NCBI RefSeq assembly: GCF_001428045.1
Contig: NZ_LMSD01000004.1
Span: 194,497-258,496 of the forward strand
DNA: 64,000 nt
Reading direction: 5' to 3'
Source of the DNA: Paenibacillus sp. Soil750
GTDB taxonomy: Bacteria; Bacillota; Bacilli; Paenibacillales; NBRC-103111
How positions within the stretch are numbered: the first letter of the stretch is position 1; each line of letters opens with the position of its first letter. Position numbers and translations under genes: made by a program. The notes beneath the pieces were generated by a model that worked only from the letters and a program-made list of their open reading frames with translations, had not been told where the DNA came from and did no database searches. Below, piece by piece: positions 48,195 to 57,924 of this stretch.

Positions 48195-49217
48195 CTATAC
48201 ATGCTTCATGATTTCTAAGGCAGCTGCTTCATCTGTTACAAGTACATCTTCTTGCCCATGTCTTAGTACAGAAGCGATCGCTTCCCCTTTGCTCTTCCCA
48301 CCAGCAACACCAATCACAACTTCAACACGATGCAGATCTTCCAGTCGAAGTCCGACTGTCGGCATCTTATGAACCACATTTCCTTGGCGGTCAAAATAAT
48401 AACCAAGCGCCTCTGCAAGTGCACCATCAGCTCTCAGACTGCTCGTAGTATCACTATCTACTTTACGTCTGCGTGCCATGACCATAGCATCTCCGATACC
48501 ATGTACAACAATGCGACAACTGCGCACCGCATTTACAACTTCCTGAATCTGTGGATCTTGAATCAGCGATTGATACGCCTCTTCCCCAAGATGATCCGGC
48601 ACATGCAGCAACCTGTATTTCCCACCAGTTTTCTTGGCCATAATGGAAGCAATCGTGTTCGCTTGCATATCCACACTTTCACCAAGTCCTCCACGTGCAG
48701 GGACGAACCAACTACCTTTCATCGAAGACGAGATAGCTAGGTTATTAGCGATCTGAGCCATGGTCGACCCACCTGTTACCGCGATGATATCATCTTTGGC
48801 GACATATTTACGCAAGGCGGCCGCGCCAGCGCGTCCAAGCTCTTTCTTCGTAAATACGGAAGTGTCGGAATCCCCAGGTACGATAATTACATTGGAGATG
48901 TGAAAAGCTTTGGCAATGCTATCTTCCAGATCTGTTAAGCCAAACGCCATCTTAATGATCGGCTGCATGTCTTCCAGCAGCTGACGACCAGACTCGCTGA
49001 TCTTCATACCACTTGCGTCTGATTCCAGAAGCCCTAGCTCCTTAAGGAAATCGACTTCACCGCGCAGTACGCGCTCCGTCATGTCGAGTGAGGACGCTAA
49101 CGTCCTTCGTCCGACAACACCGGAAACCAAGATGTGCTGCAGAATCGAGTAGCGTTTCTTCATGATGTCCATAAGATCAGGCATGAGCTGTTTCTGAATG
49201 TCTAGAATCTCTCTCAT
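48195..49217 (-). CDS. cggR: Central glycolytic genes regulator
   Basis: 340 residues from the ATG at 49217, which equals the length of CggR in Bacillus and gives a matching N-terminus (MREILDIQKQLMPDLMDIMKKRY); a longer in-frame extension crosses the operator. Residues 1-90 are the HTH (G-R-R-T-L-A-S-S-L-D-M-T-E-R-V-L-R-G-E-V). The rest is a SorC-type sugar-binding domain with V-T-G-G-S-T-M and G-I-G-D-A. It represses its own operon and is released by fructose 1,6-bisphosphate. A GGAAG site lies 7 nt before the ATG. Confidence 0.95.
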   Translation of the reverse strand: MREILDIQKQLMPDLMDIMKKRYSILQHILVSGVVGRRTLASSLDMTERVLRGEVDFLKELGLLESDASGMKISESGRQLLEDMQPIIKMAFGLTDLEDSIAKAFHISNVIIVPGDSDTSVFTKKELGRAGAAALRKYVAKDDIIAVTGGSTMAQIANNLAISSSMKGSWFVPARGGLGESVDMQANTIASIMAKKTGGKYRLLHVPDHLGEEAYQSLIQDPQIQEVVNAVRSCRIVVHGIGDAMVMARRRKVDSDTTSSLRADGALAEALGYYFDRQGNVVHKMPTVGLRLEDLHRVEVVIGVAGGKSKGEAIASVLRHGQEDVLVTDEAAALEIMKHV

Positions 49218-49249
49218 AGGACGACTTCCAACGCTCCCGATCCAATGTA

Positions 49250-49285
49250 GGACGTTTTTTGTCCCAGGTATACATTTTGTGTCCC
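49250..49285 (-). promoter_or_regulatory. CggR operator
   Basis: On the minus strand it reads GGGAC-N6-TGTAT, a 4-nt spacer, then GGGAC-N6-CGTCC. This is the known CggR pattern of two direct half-operators GGGAC-N6-TGTC(C). It lies 33-68 bp before the cggR start, so it should control the whole glycolytic operon. Confidence 0.85.
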
Positions 49286-49481
49286 ACCTGGGTGAAAAAA
49301 AAGTTCCTTGCATAATTACGTATTTCATTTCTCGTTTACAGTTCTTATTATAACCATTTCCTTCGCAACATTCAACATTTGTTCAAACATTTTTCTCCAA
49401 ATAGACCTGTAAGGGCTTACCATCTTGCTTTTTATGGAAAGCTGACTTATAATAACCCTTGCTTCACTTTTTCTAAACTAT

Positions 49482-49553
49482 GCGCCCGTGGTCCAATGGA
49501 TATGACGTAGGCCTCCGAAGCCTGAGATAAAGGTTCGATTCCTTTCGGGCGCG
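49482..49553 (+). tRNA. tRNA-Arg (anticodon CCG)
   Basis: Acceptor GCGCCCG pairs with CGGGCGC. The anticodon loop is CTCCGAA, giving CCG (reads CGG codons), and the T-arm is AAAGGTTCGATTCCTTT. The 3' CCA is not encoded. It stands alone between cggR and clpP. Confidence 0.95.
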
Positions 49554-49732
49554 TCCAACAAATCAGCTACATGAGTTAAGGTTTAATCGCCAAATCAGCT
49601 CTGAAGCTGATTTTTTTTGTGTTTAGTTTGACCTTTCTTGACCTTCAGACGTTTTTTCGTTATCATACTTGTAGATACTGTAAATAGTATGTACCCAATA
49701 GTAGGTAACCCAACCCCAAGGAGGTCATTCTC

Positions 49733-50314
49733 ATGAGTTTTATTCCTATGGTCGTCGAACAAGACGCGCGCGGTGAAAGAGGATATGACATCTACTCTCG
49801 CTTGCTGAAGGACCGCATTATATTCTTAGGCACGGGTGTCAACGATGTTGTGGCGAATTCCATCATTGCTCAGTTGCTCTTCTTGGCCGCTCAAGATCCT
49901 GATAAAGATATCTCGCTTTACATTAACAGCCCCGGCGGCTCCATCACAGCGGGTATGGCGATCTTCGACACGATGCAGTTCATCAAACCAGACGTATCCA
50001 CGATCTGTGTAGGTATGGCCGCTTCCATGGGTGCATTCTTGCTCACTGCTGGTGCCAAAGGCAAGCGTTACGCGCTTCCGAACAGCGAAGTCATGATTCA
50101 CCAACCGCTTGGCGGCGCAGAAGGTCAAGCCTCGGATATCGAGATTCGTGCTAAGCGTATTTTGAAAATGAGGGACAACCTGAACACGATCCTAGCAGAG
50201 CGCACGGGACAAACGTTCGAGCGTATTGAGAAGGATACGGACCGTGATAACTTCATGAGTGCTAAAGAAGCAGCCGAATACGGACTCATCGATAAAGTCA
50301 TCGAGCGCGTCTAA
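49733..50314 (+). CDS. clpP: ATP-dependent Clp protease proteolytic subunit
   Basis: 193 residues; AAGGAGG 9 nt before the ATG. The serine protease triad is visible: Ser in [10 protein letters not shown], His in M-I-H-Q-P-L-G-G, and the Asp in the K-D-T-D-R-D-N-F region. It forms the 14-mer chamber of ClpXP/ClpCP, which also degrades tmRNA-tagged peptides. The gene is monocistronic and closed by a strong terminator. Confidence 0.98.
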   Translation: MSFIPMVVEQDARGERGYDIYSRLLKDRIIFLGTGVNDVVANSIIAQLLFLAAQDPDKDISLYINSPGGSITAGMAIFDTMQFIKPDVSTICVGMAASMGAFLLTAGAKGKRYALPNSEVMIHQPLGGAEGQASDIEIRAKRILKMRDNLNTILAERTGQTFERIEKDTDRDNFMSAKEAAEYGLIDKVIERV

Positions 50315-50322
50315 TTCATAAA

Positions 50323-50384
50323 TAAAAAACCAGCCAGATCTTCATTCGCTCATTTGAGCTAACGAAGATTGGCTGGTTTTTTTA
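50323..50384. terminator. Bidirectional terminator between clpP and the stalk-domain gene
   Basis: Long stem AACCAGCCA.ATCTTC..TTCG / CGAAGATTGGCTGGTT with A-run and T-run on the two sides; it serves both convergent genes. Confidence 0.85.
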
Positions 50385-50390
50385 TTGGAT

Positions 50391-52154
50391 TTATTTCAAA
50401 TCTTCCAATGGGTAGAAGATCAAATCAATTGGGAACGCTGAGCCCGCTGGAGGCGTAAACTCGATATCTAACGCATCTTCCGTACCCGTGGTACGTGCCA
50501 GCACTTCCAAGCCATCAAATGCCGTAATGACACCGGAATACGGGACAGGAATGATTTCACCGTTGATTTTAAACGGTCCCTTGAACACGCCGCCTCTTGC
50601 CATGATCATGACAGCCATTTTGCGCGGCTTATCGGCATGGATTTTATAGACGACGCCGTAATTACCACCATTCTCTACGACTTGCTTACGCATTACGTCG
50701 TAGCCTTTGACGAATGGATCCGTCTTATTATCTCCGATCGTTAATCTGGAGGCTTTCGTAAAGCTCGTGGCATCAATTTTCCATTCAATCTCGGAAACGG
50801 GGAAAGTACCGCGAACATGACCGTTAAAGGAGAGCAAAGGCAACTCCTTCACTATCGTTGGTGTCAGCATTTTATCCGTTGCGATAAAGGACATTTGAAG
50901 CTCACCGTCTGTTTCGACATCATAGAACAAATTCACGCCTTGACCTGGATAGAAATCAGGCAGCTTCGCATAGACATAACTTGCATGTGGCGGAACCGTC
51001 ATTGTATCCGTGTAAACATTGTTTAGAAGGAAATCAACGGAAGCTTCGCTGCCGATCAAATTCGCATAAACGGAAGGGTAGACTTCGCCTTTATTTGTCG
51101 TTTTAATTGTAATCGGCTTATCCGTGTTGTTTGTTGCAAAGATGGCAAACGTCATCTTCTGTTGCGTGCCATTGATATGATCTGCGTATAAGCGCCCTTT
51201 GCCATTAATATTGTCTTGATACAAAATACCGCTTGACGTAAATTCTTCTGGACTGTCGCTAACAAGCAGCGTACGTCCTTGTACTTCATTCACGTCTTTC
51301 GGAAGCATCGGTAACTCGTTAAAATGTGACCAGATCGTTGTCCAGTTCGTTTTAATAAAACCACCAACCGGCTTCATATAAATCGGGTACTCGACTTCTG
51401 ACAAATACGGTTCATTTACAACAGTCACAAAGCTTTTGAACAACTTACTTACATGCCCGTGACCATCCTTAACCGTTAAGGTTACTGGATATTGGCCAGC
51501 TTTGAAGAATGCCTCTTGTTTACCAGTCCAATCGAAAGATACGATACCCTCTGCATCTGGATCATAACTCAAATCCAAATACTTAACAGGCTCACCAAGC
51601 CTGTAGGTAGGCTTCGCAGTGGCGAACTTGGCAACTGGACGAGAATTACTATCTTGATCGATGTAGATGCCCTCAGGCGCTTTAAAATGCACGATCTCCA
51701 CACGTCTCAGCTCACTATTGTAGGTATACTTTGCACCCATGTAATCAGCCAACCATGTCAGCTTCACAAGCAACTTGCCATTGACAATAGCGGCTACGGA
51801 TTTAAAGGGTACATCCACCCCATTCGTTGTCACCGTCTTATGATCTGAATCCAGCACGATGTTGTAGCCTGGAGGCGACATTTGAATCGTACGGGATAAA
51901 TCATTCCACTCTACTTGAAACCCTAATGTATCACCCAAGAATTTGGCTGGAACGAAGGTGCTTCCATCAATGATGGTAGAAGGGGATTCTAGATGGATCT
52001 GCTCTTGATTTACGAAAGCTTCTGCTTTGTCGATATAAAGTAAAATAAAGGACGAACTTGTTGATACCGCATGCGCGGCTGGTGCAGTAATCGTACTAAC
52101 TAGAAATACGAGTACAGCCAGTAAGGCAATCATTTCTTTCTTTACTACATTCAT
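50391..52154 (-). CDS. Secreted stalk-domain protein (copper amine oxidase N-terminal-like) with PKD-like module
   Basis: 587 residues. There is a signal peptide (MIALLAVLVFLVSTITAPAA, then HAV). Residues 35-150 contain two copies of the amine-oxidase N-terminal 'stalk' motif (I-D-G-S-T-F-V-P-A-K-F-L-G-D-T-L-G-F and V-N-G-K-L-L-V-K-L-T-W-L-A-D-Y-M-G-A). Residues 165-245 look PKD-like (VSFDWTGKQEAF, YPVTLTVKDGHG). The remaining ~330 residues are beta-rich without a motif I recognise. The stalk domains are common in Paenibacillus secreted proteins and do not imply oxidase activity. A cell-surface role is inferred. Confidence 0.8.
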   Translation of the reverse strand: MNVVKKEMIALLAVLVFLVSTITAPAAHAVSTSSSFILLYIDKAEAFVNQEQIHLESPSTIIDGSTFVPAKFLGDTLGFQVEWNDLSRTIQMSPPGYNIVLDSDHKTVTTNGVDVPFKSVAAIVNGKLLVKLTWLADYMGAKYTYNSELRRVEIVHFKAPEGIYIDQDSNSRPVAKFATAKPTYRLGEPVKYLDLSYDPDAEGIVSFDWTGKQEAFFKAGQYPVTLTVKDGHGHVSKLFKSFVTVVNEPYLSEVEYPIYMKPVGGFIKTNWTTIWSHFNELPMLPKDVNEVQGRTLLVSDSPEEFTSSGILYQDNINGKGRLYADHINGTQQKMTFAIFATNNTDKPITIKTTNKGEVYPSVYANLIGSEASVDFLLNNVYTDTMTVPPHASYVYAKLPDFYPGQGVNLFYDVETDGELQMSFIATDKMLTPTIVKELPLLSFNGHVRGTFPVSEIEWKIDATSFTKASRLTIGDNKTDPFVKGYDVMRKQVVENGGNYGVVYKIHADKPRKMAVMIMARGGVFKGPFKINGEIIPVPYSGVITAFDGLEVLARTTGTEDALDIEFTPPAGSAFPIDLIFYPLEDLK

Positions 52155-52366
52155 TTCACTTCGGCTCCTTCTTCAAACTTGGGATAGGGGCGCTATTTGG
52201 AAATACAAATAGCCTTATCCATCACGACCACGTTTATTAGACGTAGCCAAATGAAAAAGGTTGCCCCATACCACTATTTGTTAACAATTTTGACACTTTT
52301 AGAAAGTTAGAGATTTGTATCTACAAACTGCAAAAAAGCCCCCTCGAAAGGTAGGCTTTTAAAGGA

Positions 52367-52636
52367 TTATTGGTTTTCCAACTCTTCCTTACTGACTAAT
52401 GTGACTAAAGCGTTTACAGCCTGCTCTGCATCCGAACCTTCTGCACTTATGAAGACTTCGGTCCCTGTGCTGATCGCAAGACTCATAATTCCCATGATGC
52501 TCTTCGCATTCACTTTCTTCTCATCTTTCTCAACAAAGATCTCCGATGAAAACTTATTCGCCTCTTGAACAAACAATGCCGCAGGTCTGGCATGAAGTCC
52601 TGTTCTCAACTTCACAACGACTGGACGTCTGGACAT
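52367..52636 (-). CDS. HPr-family phosphocarrier at the crh locus
   Basis: 89 residues. The position after whiA is that of crh in Bacillus. Unlike Crh, which lacks the active-site histidine, this protein keeps His15 in T-G-L-H-A-R-P-A, and also has Ser46 in K-S-I-M-G-I-M, the HPr-kinase site for carbon catabolite repression. It could therefore serve both in sugar transport (phospho-His) and as a CcpA co-regulator (phospho-Ser). Whether it is the main HPr of this genome depends on whether a ptsH lies elsewhere. Confidence 0.9.
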   Translation of the reverse strand: MSRRPVVVKLRTGLHARPAALFVQEANKFSSEIFVEKDEKKVNAKSIMGIMSLAISTGTEVFISAEGSDAEQAVNALVTLVSKEELENQ

Positions 52637-52783
52637 GGAACTAATTCCCCCTAGTGTGGAGCTTATATGGATTACTATTAATAACAGCGTTTACCTTATG
52701 TTTTAATATTATAGCATTTTTCCTTCAAGTACACTAGAAAAAATGCGAAAAACTTATACAAGCGTTGTACAGCCCGGACTTTC

Positions 52784-53725
52784 CTACGAATTTCGGTGTT
52801 TTTCGGCTAATTCGTCTATTTTCCGCAGGCGATGATTCACACCTGACTTGCTAACACTGCCCGAAAGCATGTCGCCAACTTCCTTCAAATTCAAGTCGGG
52901 ATGCGCAAGTCTAATCTCCGCAACTTCTCTTAACTTCTCAGGCAAGCTATCTAGACCGATCTCCCGCTGCAACAATCGAATATTTTCGATTTGTCTGACG
53001 GCTGCCCCGATCGTTTTGTTCAAGTTCGCCGTTTCACAGTTCACGATGCGATTAACGGAATTCCTCATATCCTTCATAATCCGGACATCCTCGAAGCGCA
53101 GCAGCGCCTGATGGGCCCCAATGATATTGAGAAACTCGATAATTTTCTCGCCTTCCTTGATGTACAGCACGAACCCTTTCTTACGTTCAATGAATCGGGC
53201 GTTTAAGTCAAACTTATTCGCAAGCTGTGTTAAAGCTTTGCAGTGCTCTTCATAAATCGAAGCAATTTCCAAATGATAGGAAGATCCCTCCGGGTTATTG
53301 ACAGAACCACCAGCCATGAAGGCTCCTCGAAGATAAGCACGCTTGCAGCAATTGCCGCGAATAATGTCCTTGTTAATCCCCGTCGTAAAAATGAAACCCT
53401 CCGAGACGATCTTCAAATCACTGAGAAGTTCCTGTACTTGGCCAGGCACCCTAACAATGTACACATTATTCTTCTTTAGACGCATCTTCTTACGCACGAG
53501 CAACTCCGTGTGTGTATTATACGTCTTCTTGATCAGCGAGTAAATTCGCCGTGCAATCGCAGCGTTCTCCGTGGATACATCCAACACGACACGCTGGCTT
53601 GTTAACTGAACAGCGCCATTCATACGAATGAGCGCGGACAGCTCCGCTTTTTCACAGCATGACTCCGAATCATTAATTAATGTTAATTCTTTTTTGGTTG
53701 TTGCCGCAAAGGACAAGGGACTCAC
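52784..53725 (-). CDS. whiA: DNA-binding protein WhiA
   Basis: 313 residues. Degenerate LAGLIDADG-like N-terminal domain (about 10-210, with [20 protein letters not shown]) and a C-terminal helix-turn-helix ([23 protein letters not shown]). In Firmicutes WhiA affects cell division and chromosome segregation rather than sporulation-specific transcription. The GTG start overlaps the yvcK stop (GTGA). Confidence 0.96.
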   Translation of the reverse strand: MSPLSFAATTKKELTLINDSESCCEKAELSALIRMNGAVQLTSQRVVLDVSTENAAIARRIYSLIKKTYNTHTELLVRKKMRLKKNNVYIVRVPGQVQELLSDLKIVSEGFIFTTGINKDIIRGNCCKRAYLRGAFMAGGSVNNPEGSSYHLEIASIYEEHCKALTQLANKFDLNARFIERKKGFVLYIKEGEKIIEFLNIIGAHQALLRFEDVRIMKDMRNSVNRIVNCETANLNKTIGAAVRQIENIRLLQREIGLDSLPEKLREVAEIRLAHPDLNLKEVGDMLSGSVSKSGVNHRLRKIDELAEKHRNS

Positions 53726-54705
53726 TTCTTCCTTAACAGCCAGCTTTCGACGAGCTGATAGATATGGTCACTCAATTTCTCTGCATCATGACGAAGATAA
53801 GTACGGAATAACACAAGTCGATCTGCAATTACCCGATATCCTCTTTTCGTCACTTCATCCAAATCTAAATGAACCGCTTTTGAACCTTTTTCCGCATACT
53901 TGGCTTGCACTTGCGGTGGAATTTCACCATTATTCACGATCACATAATCAAACAAATGCTGACCTAAGTGATCATAAATCGCATCCAGATGATCACTCAC
54001 AGAATAATCATCGGTTTCGCCTGGCTGTGTCATGACATTACAAATGAACAATTTCACAGCATTCGATGCCACGATCTCCTTAGCAATCCCTGGAACAAGC
54101 AAATTCGGCAGCAAACTTGTATATAAACTGCCAGGACCGCACAAGATGGCATCCGCTTCGCGTATCGCTTGAACGGCTTCTGTAAGTGGTGTTACCCCCG
54201 CCGGTTCAATAAATACTCTCTTGATCCGTCCATCGGCCTTCGGAATTTTGGACTCCCCAACAACTAAAGTCCCGTCCTCCATAATGGCTTTCAACACAAT
54301 GGCTTGATTCGAAGCCGGGAGAACTCTCCCGCGAACAGCAAATACGCGATTCATTTCTTGCACGGCAGTAACAAAATCACCTGTAATATCTGTCAATGCC
54401 GCTAGTATTAGATTCCCCAGACTATGTCCGGCTAAACCTGTACCATTCTGAAATCGATACTGAAGCATCAATGACAACAACGGCTCAACGTCAGCTAACG
54501 ATGTTAACACATTTCGAATATCCCCCGGAGGCGGCATCTGCAATTCACTTCGCAAGATACCTGAGCTGCCTCCATCGTCTGCAACGGTCACGATAGCTGT
54601 GATATCAACCGGCTTTTCTTTCAACCCTCTCAGCATAACAGAGAGCCCTGTTCCACCGCCAATAACGACTATTCTGGGCTTACGTTGTAATTGACCAAGC
54701 TCCAT
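53722..54705 (-). CDS. yvcK: YvcK/GlmR-type gluconeogenesis and envelope factor
   Basis: 327 residues. It begins [18 protein letters not shown], the UPF0052/CofD-like nucleotide-binding signature, followed by D-D-G-G-S-S-G and G-D-I-R-N-V-L, and G-P-G-S-L-Y-T-S. YvcK binds UDP-GlcNAc and stimulates amino-sugar synthesis during growth on gluconeogenic carbon. It lies between rapZ and whiA, overlapping whiA by 4 bp. Confidence 0.95.
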   Translation of the reverse strand: MELGQLQRKPRIVVIGGGTGLSVMLRGLKEKPVDITAIVTVADDGGSSGILRSELQMPPPGDIRNVLTSLADVEPLLSLMLQYRFQNGTGLAGHSLGNLILAALTDITGDFVTAVQEMNRVFAVRGRVLPASNQAIVLKAIMEDGTLVVGESKIPKADGRIKRVFIEPAGVTPLTEAVQAIREADAILCGPGSLYTSLLPNLLVPGIAKEIVASNAVKLFICNVMTQPGETDDYSVSDHLDAIYDHLGQHLFDYVIVNNGEIPPQVQAKYAEKGSKAVHLDLDEVTKRGYRVIADRLVLFRTYLRHDAEKLSDHIYQLVESWLLRKK

Positions 54706-54758
54706 ACTTCTTTCACCCTCTTAATGAGAAAACCTCTATCGAAGCCTCACATAGCCGT

Positions 54759-55646
54759 CTATACACGGTCCCGCTCGGAATCTCGATGACTTAGACGCAC
54801 AGTCTCAGTCTCACTGTTCCCCATAACTTTACCTAGATATTCTGTAATTGCAACCGATCTATGTTTACCTCCTGTACAACCAATACCAACAACAACCTGG
54901 CTCTTGCCTTCCTTCTTATACTGAGGCATTAAGAAGTTCAGCATATCGAGCAGCTTTGTCAGAAATTCTTGCGTCTCTGACCACTTCATCACATAGTCAT
55001 AAACATCTGGATCCTGCCCCGTCTGCGGACGCAGCTGCTCCACATAGTGAGGATTTGGCAAGAAGCGCACATCAAAGATTAGATCAGCGTCAATAGGGAC
55101 ACCATACTTAAACCCGAAAGAGATTACATTTATAGATATGCGATTAGCTTCTAGATTGGTGAACCGGGAAATGATTCTTTCTTTCAACTGCACCGGTTTC
55201 AGGCTGCTAGTATCAATCACCTGCGTCGCCAGACCCTTGAGCTCTTCAAGCAACTTACGCTCAAGACCTATTCCCTCAAGCGGCGCTCCGTCTGGTGCCA
55301 ATGGATGGCGACGACGGCTCTCTTTGTAACGCTGAACGAGCGTCCCATCCGTTGCGTCTAGGAATAAAATTTCATAGCTAAGGGTGTAATTTTCTTGGAT
55401 ATATCGTAAGGACTCTTGGAGTGCAGTGAAAAATTCACGTCCGCGCAAATCAATAACCAAGGCGACTTTGCCGATTTTACCCATCGATTGCACGATCAAT
55501 TCAGCAAACTTCGGAATCAAGACGGGAGGTAAGTTATCAACGCAGAAGAATCCAAGATCCTCCATGCTTTGAACAGCTATTGTCTTGCCTGCACCCGACA
55601 TCCCTGTAATAATGACCAGTTTCGCTAAAGGGTGGTTTTCTTCCAT
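54759..55646 (-). CDS. rapZ: RNase adapter / nucleotide-binding protein RapZ (YvcJ)
   Basis: About 295 residues from the ATG at 55646 (GGAAGGTG upstream; an in-frame GTG nine bases earlier overlaps that site). P-loop G-M-S-G-A-G-K-T, then D-N-L-P-P-V-L-I-P and [11 protein letters not shown], and the C-terminal [10 protein letters not shown]. In enterobacteria RapZ controls GlmS via small RNAs; in Bacillus YvcJ acts in competence. First gene of the rapZ-yvcK-whiA-HPr block. Confidence 0.96.
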   Translation of the reverse strand: MEENHPLAKLVIITGMSGAGKTIAVQSMEDLGFFCVDNLPPVLIPKFAELIVQSMGKIGKVALVIDLRGREFFTALQESLRYIQENYTLSYEILFLDATDGTLVQRYKESRRRHPLAPDGAPLEGIGLERKLLEELKGLATQVIDTSSLKPVQLKERIISRFTNLEANRISINVISFGFKYGVPIDADLIFDVRFLPNPHYVEQLRPQTGQDPDVYDYVMKWSETQEFLTKLLDMLNFLMPQYKKEGKSQVVVGIGCTGGKHRSVAITEYLGKVMGNSETETVRLSHRDSERDRV

Positions 55647-55719
55647 GCTTGACACCTTCCTTTGGTGTGCTTTCGCAGATCAGCTTTTGTTATCTACATC
55701 TGCGAACCGGTCTTGCCTA

Positions 55720-56667
55720 CTATCGTAAGTTCAATCCTGCAGCTCCAACAACACCAGCATCATTACCAAGTGTAGCAGCAACAATCTCAACACCTTCAGC
55801 TGCAGCTTCTGGTGTAAACTTGATGAACGTTTCACGAATTGGTTGGAATAGAATTTCTCCTGCCTTCGAAACACCGCCGCCGATAATAAAGCGCTTAGGA
55901 TTAATGACTACAGCCAGAGCCGCCATCGAACGTCCGATATAATAAGCCGCGCGATTTACGATGCGCAAAGCTACTTCATCTCCGCTTTTTGCATCATCAA
56001 ACACATGCTTAGCTTCAATTTTCTCGTGAAGAGCCAGTGATGTACGCTCGCCGCGTTCCACCGCTTCCTTCGCCATGCGAACAATACCTGTTGCGGAAGA
56101 AACGGTTTCAAGACATCCCATTTGACCACAACCGCACTGAATCGCTTCAATGTCAGGCACGATGGACATATGTCCAAGTTCGCCAGCCATACCAGCAGAA
56201 CCTTGATAAATTTTACTGTTAATAATGATACCGCCGCCAACACCTGTTCCAAGTGTGTAGCATACAACGTTCGGGATACCCGCTCCAGCTCCAGCCCAAG
56301 CTTCGCCAAGCGCAGCTACGTTCGCATCGTTATCAATCTTTACTTGTTTACCCAGAAGTGCTTCAAGCGTCTTCTTCGCTGGCACGTTATGCCATTGCAA
56401 GTTGGGCGAGAATTTCACGAAGCCTTCTGGAATATCCATAAATCCAGCCAACCCCGCGCCAATTCCAGCTACTTGCTCCCAGGAATAGTCGGATTCTTCG
56501 ACAACTTGACGTACATATTGCGCAATACGCTCAAGGACCGAATCTGCACCTAGTTCAGGTGAAGTAGGACCTTCTAACGTTTTAAGAAGCTTGCCTTGCT
56601 CATCACAAATACCCACTTTAATATTCGTGCCGCCTAGATCTACACCGATATAAATTTGATTGGACAT
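55720..56667 (-). CDS. glcK: ROK-family glucokinase
   Basis: 315 residues. N-terminal phosphate loop G-V-D-L-G-G-T-N-I-K-V-G, catalytic Asp in D-N-D-A-N-V-A-A-L-G-E, and the ROK zinc motif C-G-C-G-Q-M-G-C-L-E. It phosphorylates glucose with ATP. Located between trxB and rapZ; the gap to rapZ is about 70 bp. The glucokinase assignment rests on similarity to Bacillus GlcK; other hexose specificity is possible. Confidence 0.9.
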   Translation of the reverse strand: MSNQIYIGVDLGGTNIKVGICDEQGKLLKTLEGPTSPELGADSVLERIAQYVRQVVEESDYSWEQVAGIGAGLAGFMDIPEGFVKFSPNLQWHNVPAKKTLEALLGKQVKIDNDANVAALGEAWAGAGAGIPNVVCYTLGTGVGGGIIINSKIYQGSAGMAGELGHMSIVPDIEAIQCGCGQMGCLETVSSATGIVRMAKEAVERGERTSLALHEKIEAKHVFDDAKSGDEVALRIVNRAAYYIGRSMAALAVVINPKRFIIGGGVSKAGEILFQPIRETFIKFTPEAAAEGVEIVAATLGNDAGVVGAAGLNLR

Positions 56668-56775
56668 TACAAGGTCACCTCATGAATAATCATAAAATTT
56701 TCGGGCATGTGCTCCTGTTCCCACTATAAGACAACACTGCCGGGAGGTCAAGATTCATCCACACCCTGTCTAAAT

Positions 56776-56808
56776 GAGAAAACGTGGAAAGCGTAGCCCT
56801 CCACGTTA
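56776..56808 (-). terminator. trxB terminator
   Basis: Stem AACGTGGA/TCCACGTT with a 10-nt loop and a TTTCT tail on the minus strand, about 20 bp after the stop. Confidence 0.7.
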
Positions 56809-56827
56809 ACTGAATTGCCAAAATGAC

Positions 56828-57775
56828 TTACAAGGAAATACTCCAGTCGTGTACGCTGTTGCCTTCAAGGAACTTCTCAGCTTCCAACGCTGCAGCACAT
56901 CCGCTTCCAGCTGCTGTGATAGCCTGACGATACTTCGTATCTTGCACGTCACCACAAGCGAATACGCCTGGGATGTTCGTTTCTGTTGTTCCTGGCTTCA
57001 CGACGATGTAGCCATGCTCATCTGTGTCGATTTGTCCACCGAGGAACTTCGTATTCGGCGTATGACCGATCGCTACGAAGATACCGTCAGTTTCAAGGAT
57101 TTCATCTTCACCTGTTTGGTTGTTTTTCACTTTAAGGCCAGTAACACCTTTATCGCCCGCTACAACTTCTAACGGCGTGTTATTAAGTGACCACTTCACC
57201 TTCTCGTTTCCACGAGCGCGGTCTTGCATAATTTTGGATGCACGAAGCTCATCGCGGCGATGAACCAAACGCACTTCTGAAGCGAAACGAGTCAAGAAGT
57301 TTGCTTCTTCCATAGCAGAGTCACCGCCACCAACGACGATAATCTTTTTGCCACGGAAGAAGAAGCCATCACACGTTGCACATGTACTTACGCCGCGCCC
57401 GATGTTTTCTTTCTCGTTCGTGATGCCAAGCAATCTTGCAGACGCACCTGTTGAGATAATCAGTGTTTCTGTTTCGATCTCGCCAAGTCCTTCTACTTGA
57501 AGCTTAAATGGACGGTTCGTCAATTCAACGGAATTAACCCAACCTGTTTTGAATTCAGCGCCAAAGCGTTCTGCCTGCTTGCGCATGTTTTCCATTAATT
57601 CTGGTCCCATAATCCCTTCAGGAAATCCTGGGAAGTTCTCTACTTCGGTAGTTGTGGTCAACTGTCCACCTGGTTCTGGTCCTTCAATGACAAGTGGGCT
57701 TAGGTTCGCACGAGCCAGGTAAATGGCTGCTGTTAGACCGGATGGTCCTGTTCCTACTACGACTGATTTATACAT
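56828..57775 (-). CDS. trxB: Thioredoxin reductase
   Basis: 315 residues. FAD site G-T-G-P-S-G-L-T-A-A-I-Y, redox-active disulfide C-A-T-C-D-G (about residues 136-139), NADPH site V-G-G-G-D-S-A-M-E-E-A with H-R-R-D, and C-terminal F-A-C-G-D-V-Q-D. It reduces thioredoxin with NADPH. GGAGGG precedes the ATG. It stands between the TPR protein gene and the glucokinase gene. Confidence 0.97.
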   Translation of the reverse strand: MYKSVVVGTGPSGLTAAIYLARANLSPLVIEGPEPGGQLTTTTEVENFPGFPEGIMGPELMENMRKQAERFGAEFKTGWVNSVELTNRPFKLQVEGLGEIETETLIISTGASARLLGITNEKENIGRGVSTCATCDGFFFRGKKIIVVGGGDSAMEEANFLTRFASEVRLVHRRDELRASKIMQDRARGNEKVKWSLNNTPLEVVAGDKGVTGLKVKNNQTGEDEILETDGIFVAIGHTPNTKFLGGQIDTDEHGYIVVKPGTTETNIPGVFACGDVQDTKYRQAITAAGSGCAAALEAEKFLEGNSVHDWSISL

Positions 57776-57924
57776 ATGATTTCCCTCCTAGGTGCTTTCC
57801 TAAGGAAAGCTCTCTTTAATTAGCGTGATTGATCAGCGATTGCTCAACGCTGTTTAGGGCAAGAACAATCAGTTTATCTATATGTATGAAAGCCGAGGCT
57901 TTCATGATGCATCATTCTCGGCTA

